Origin: Serratia proteamaculans
Lineage (GTDB): Bacteria > Pseudomonadota > Gammaproteobacteria > Enterobacterales > Enterobacteriaceae
Reading direction: 5' to 3'
NCBI RefSeq assembly: GCF_008830365.1
Contig: NZ_WBKI01000003.1
Coordinates: 372,001-436,000 of the forward strand
Length of the DNA stretch: 64,000 bases
Shown here one piece after another: positions 61,976-64,000 of this stretch (position 1 is its first letter; the number at the start of each line of letters is the position of its first letter). The position numbers and the translations under genes were made by a program. The notes beneath the pieces are model-generated. The model worked only from the letters and a program-made list of their open reading frames with translations, was not told the DNA's origin and did not search any database.

Positions 61976-63928
61976 ATGATGAAGCGTCCGCTGACGTTGT
62001 CTGCCCTCGCGGTGCTGGTTTGCGCCTCGGCGCAGGCGGCAACGGTCGATCTGCGCGTGCTGGAAACCACTGACCTGCACAGCAACATGATGGACTTTGA
62101 TTATTACAAGGATAAACCGACCGATAAATTCGGCCTGGTTCGCACCGCCAGCCTGATTGAACAGGCCCGCCAGCAGGCCGCCAATACGGTACTGGTGGAC
62201 AACGGCGACATTATTCAGGGCAGCCCGCTCGGCGATTATATGGCGGCCAAGGGTCTGAAACCCGGTGATGTACACCCGGTATATAAAGCAATGAATACCC
62301 TGAACTATGTGGTCGGCAATATCGGTAACCATGAATTCAACTACGGGCTCGACTACCTGAAAAATGCCATTGCCGGTGCCAAATTCCCGTACATCAACGC
62401 CAACGTGATCGACGCCAAAACTCAGAAACCGCTGTTCACTCCTTACATTATCGTCGATACACCGGTAAAAGACCGTGACGGCAAAGAACATAGTTTACGC
62501 ATCGGTTATATCGGCTTTGTACCGCCGCAAATCCTGGTGTGGGATAAAGCCAATCTGCAGGGCAAGGTCACCGTCAATGACATCACCGAAACGGCTAAAC
62601 GCTACGTGCCGGAAATGCGCAAACAGGGCGCCGATCTGGTCGTCGCTATTCCACACTCCGGCCTGTCCAGCGAGCCCTATAAGGCCATGGCGGAAAACTC
62701 GGTGTACTACCTCAGCCAGGTGCCAGGCATCGATGCCATCATGTTCGGCCATGCTCACGCGGTATTCCCAAGCAAGGATTTCGCCAATATCAAAGGGGCT
62801 GACATCGCACAGGGTACGCTGAATGGCATACCGGCGGTGATGCCGGGCCAGTGGGGCGATCACCTCGGCGTGGTCGATCTGCAATTGAATAACGACAGCG
62901 GCACCTGGAAGGTCATGGCAGCCAAGGCGCAAGCACGACCGATTTACGACAAAGAGACCAAGAAATCGCTGGCAGCGGAAGACGCCAAACTGGTGAAAGT
63001 GTTGGCGGAAGATCATAAAGGCACGCGGGACTTCGTCAGCAAGCCAGTCGGCAAGGCTGACGACAACATGTACAGCTATCTGGCGCTGGTACAGGATGAC
63101 CCGACGGTGCAAATCGTGAATAACGCGCAGAAAGCCTACGTCGAGCACTATATTCAGGGCGATCCGGATTTGGCCGACCTGCCGGTTCTGTCAGCCGCGG
63201 CACCGTTCAAGGTGGGCGGACGCAAGAACGATCCGGCCAGCTTTGTTGAAGTGGAAAAAGGTCAGCTCACCTTCCGTAATGCGTCCGATCTCTACCTTTA
63301 CCCCAATACGCTGGTGGTGGTGAAGGCCAGTGGCAAAGAGGTGAAAGAATGGCTGGAGTGTTCCGCCGGGCAGTTCAACCAGATCGACGTTAACAGCAGC
63401 AAACCCCAGGGCCTGATCAACTGGGACGGTTTCCGCACCTATAACTTCGATGTGATTGACGGGGTTAATTATCAGGTCGACGTCAGCCAGCCGGCGCGTT
63501 ACGACGGCGAATGCCAGTTGATCAACGACAAGGCAGAGCGCATTAAGGATCTGACGTTCAAAGGCAAACCGATCGATCCGAAAGCCACCTTCCTGGTTGC
63601 CACCAATAACTACCGCGCCTACGGCGGCAAGTTTGCAGGAACCGGCGATCAGCACATCGCCTTCGCCTCACCGGATGAGAACCGTTCGGTACTGGCGGCT
63701 TATATCAGCGCTGAAACCCAACGGCACGGCGCGGTACGGCCACAGGTGGATAACAACTGGCGCCTGGCGACGTTCAGCAGTTCGCAGCCACTGGATATCC
63801 GCTTCGAAACCTCACCGAGTGACAAAGCCACTGCGTTTATCAAAGCGCACGCCCAATACCCGATGAAAGCCGAAGGGACAGACAGCGTAGGTTTTGCGGT
63901 TTATCAGATTGATTTGAGCCGTAAATAA
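61976..63928 (+). CDS. cpdB: 2',3'-cyclic-nucleotide 2'-phosphodiesterase/3'-nucleotidase CpdB
   Basis: A 650-residue periplasmic enzyme for salvage of extracellular nucleotides. The signal peptide is about 1-21 (SAQAA). The N-terminal metallophosphatase domain has [17 protein letters not shown] and [17 protein letters not shown] completes the metal site. The C-terminal 5'-nucleotidase domain starts near 370 and carries the substrate-stacking [13 protein letters not shown] region. The ATG at 61976 (GGAG upstream) is used; the GTG at 61853 lacks support. Confidence 0.96.
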   Translation: MMKRPLTLSALAVLVCASAQAATVDLRVLETTDLHSNMMDFDYYKDKPTDKFGLVRTASLIEQARQQAANTVLVDNGDIIQGSPLGDYMAAKGLKPGDVHPVYKAMNTLNYVVGNIGNHEFNYGLDYLKNAIAGAKFPYINANVIDAKTQKPLFTPYIIVDTPVKDRDGKEHSLRIGYIGFVPPQILVWDKANLQGKVTVNDITETAKRYVPEMRKQGADLVVAIPHSGLSSEPYKAMAENSVYYLSQVPGIDAIMFGHAHAVFPSKDFANIKGADIAQGTLNGIPAVMPGQWGDHLGVVDLQLNNDSGTWKVMAAKAQARPIYDKETKKSLAAEDAKLVKVLAEDHKGTRDFVSKPVGKADDNMYSYLALVQDDPTVQIVNNAQKAYVEHYIQGDPDLADLPVLSAAAPFKVGGRKNDPASFVEVEKGQLTFRNASDLYLYPNTLVVVKASGKEVKEWLECSAGQFNQIDVNSSKPQGLINWDGFRTYNFDVIDGVNYQVDVSQPARYDGECQLINDKAERIKDLTFKGKPIDPKATFLVATNNYRAYGGKFAGTGDQHIAFASPDENRSVLAAYISAETQRHGAVRPQVDNNWRLATFSSSQPLDIRFETSPSDKATAFIKAHAQYPMKAEGTDSVGFAVYQIDLSRK

Positions 63929-63938
63929 ATAAGCAGTA

Positions 63939-63980
63939 GGCCGAGGGAGTCTACCTTCCCTTGGCCATCTACCCCTTTTA
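63939..63980 (+). terminator. Terminator of cpdB
   Basis: GGCCgAGGGA and TCCCTtGGCC pair with one mismatch around an 8-base loop; TCTACCCCTTTTA follows. It lies 10 bases after the cpdB stop. The final bases of the window hold nothing further that I recognise. Confidence 0.7.
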
Positions 63981-64000
63981 CTCTCTGGCGCGACCTTTAA

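Overview
The window looks like chromosomal DNA of an enterobacterium of the Serratia type. Almost every protein reads as a close homologue of an Escherichia coli K-12 protein, but several conserved clusters carry insertions that E. coli lacks at these places: speF-potE, roxA plus an exporter, pmrAB, and a chemoreceptor. No insertion sequence, CRISPR array, rRNA or intact prophage was seen. Genus assignment rests on recalled gene order and protein similarity, not on a search.

Left part (1-15.7 kb). The yhbP-yhbQ-yhbS-ubiT-ubiU-ubiV-yhbW cluster (oxygen-independent ubiquinone synthesis and small proteins) is interrupted twice. The inducible ornithine decarboxylase/putrescine antiporter operon speFL-speF-potE sits between yhbP and yhbQ; its ornithine-sensing arrest peptide speFL is intact. 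The ribosomal oxygenase roxA and a divergent HlyD/ABC-2 permease operon without an ATPase gene sit between ubiV and yhbW. yedE-yedF (sulfur/selenium type transporter and TusA-like protein) follow.

Middle part (15.8-42.4 kb). This is the RNA-metabolism and translation core: deaD with its overlapping leader ORF yrbN, nlpI, pnp, rpsO, truB, rbfA, infB, nusA, rimP, tRNA-fMet, tRNA-Leu(GAG), secG, glmM, folP, ftsH, rlmE, mostly on the minus strand. yhbY, greA and dacB follow, then pmrAB (polymyxin/iron two-component system) directly after dacB, then obgE-yhbE-rpmA-rplU and divergent ispB. Known control elements can be seen: the pnp RNase III hairpin, UUG starts for pnp and rimP, the internal GUG start of infB, and terminators in the metY-rimP and greA leaders.

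Right part (42.4-64 kb). A divergent pair made of a Mu-repressor-like gene and the Ner-like sfsB flanks an operator-like palindrome. It is followed by mdh, argR (with ARG boxes), two tandem yhcN-like periplasmic stress proteins, and then the mpl-fbp-ppa-ytfP-tamB-tamA-msrA-ytfL-ytfK-ytfJ-cysQ-cpdB block. A methyl-accepting chemotaxis protein gene is inserted between fbp and ppa.

The most interesting signals are the domesticated Mu-like c/ner switch, the ATPase-less exporter operon, the complete speF ornithine-sensing leader with a well-placed CRP-like site, the tandem yhcN pair with a possible 19-residue ORF behind it, and the insertion of pmrAB next to dacB.
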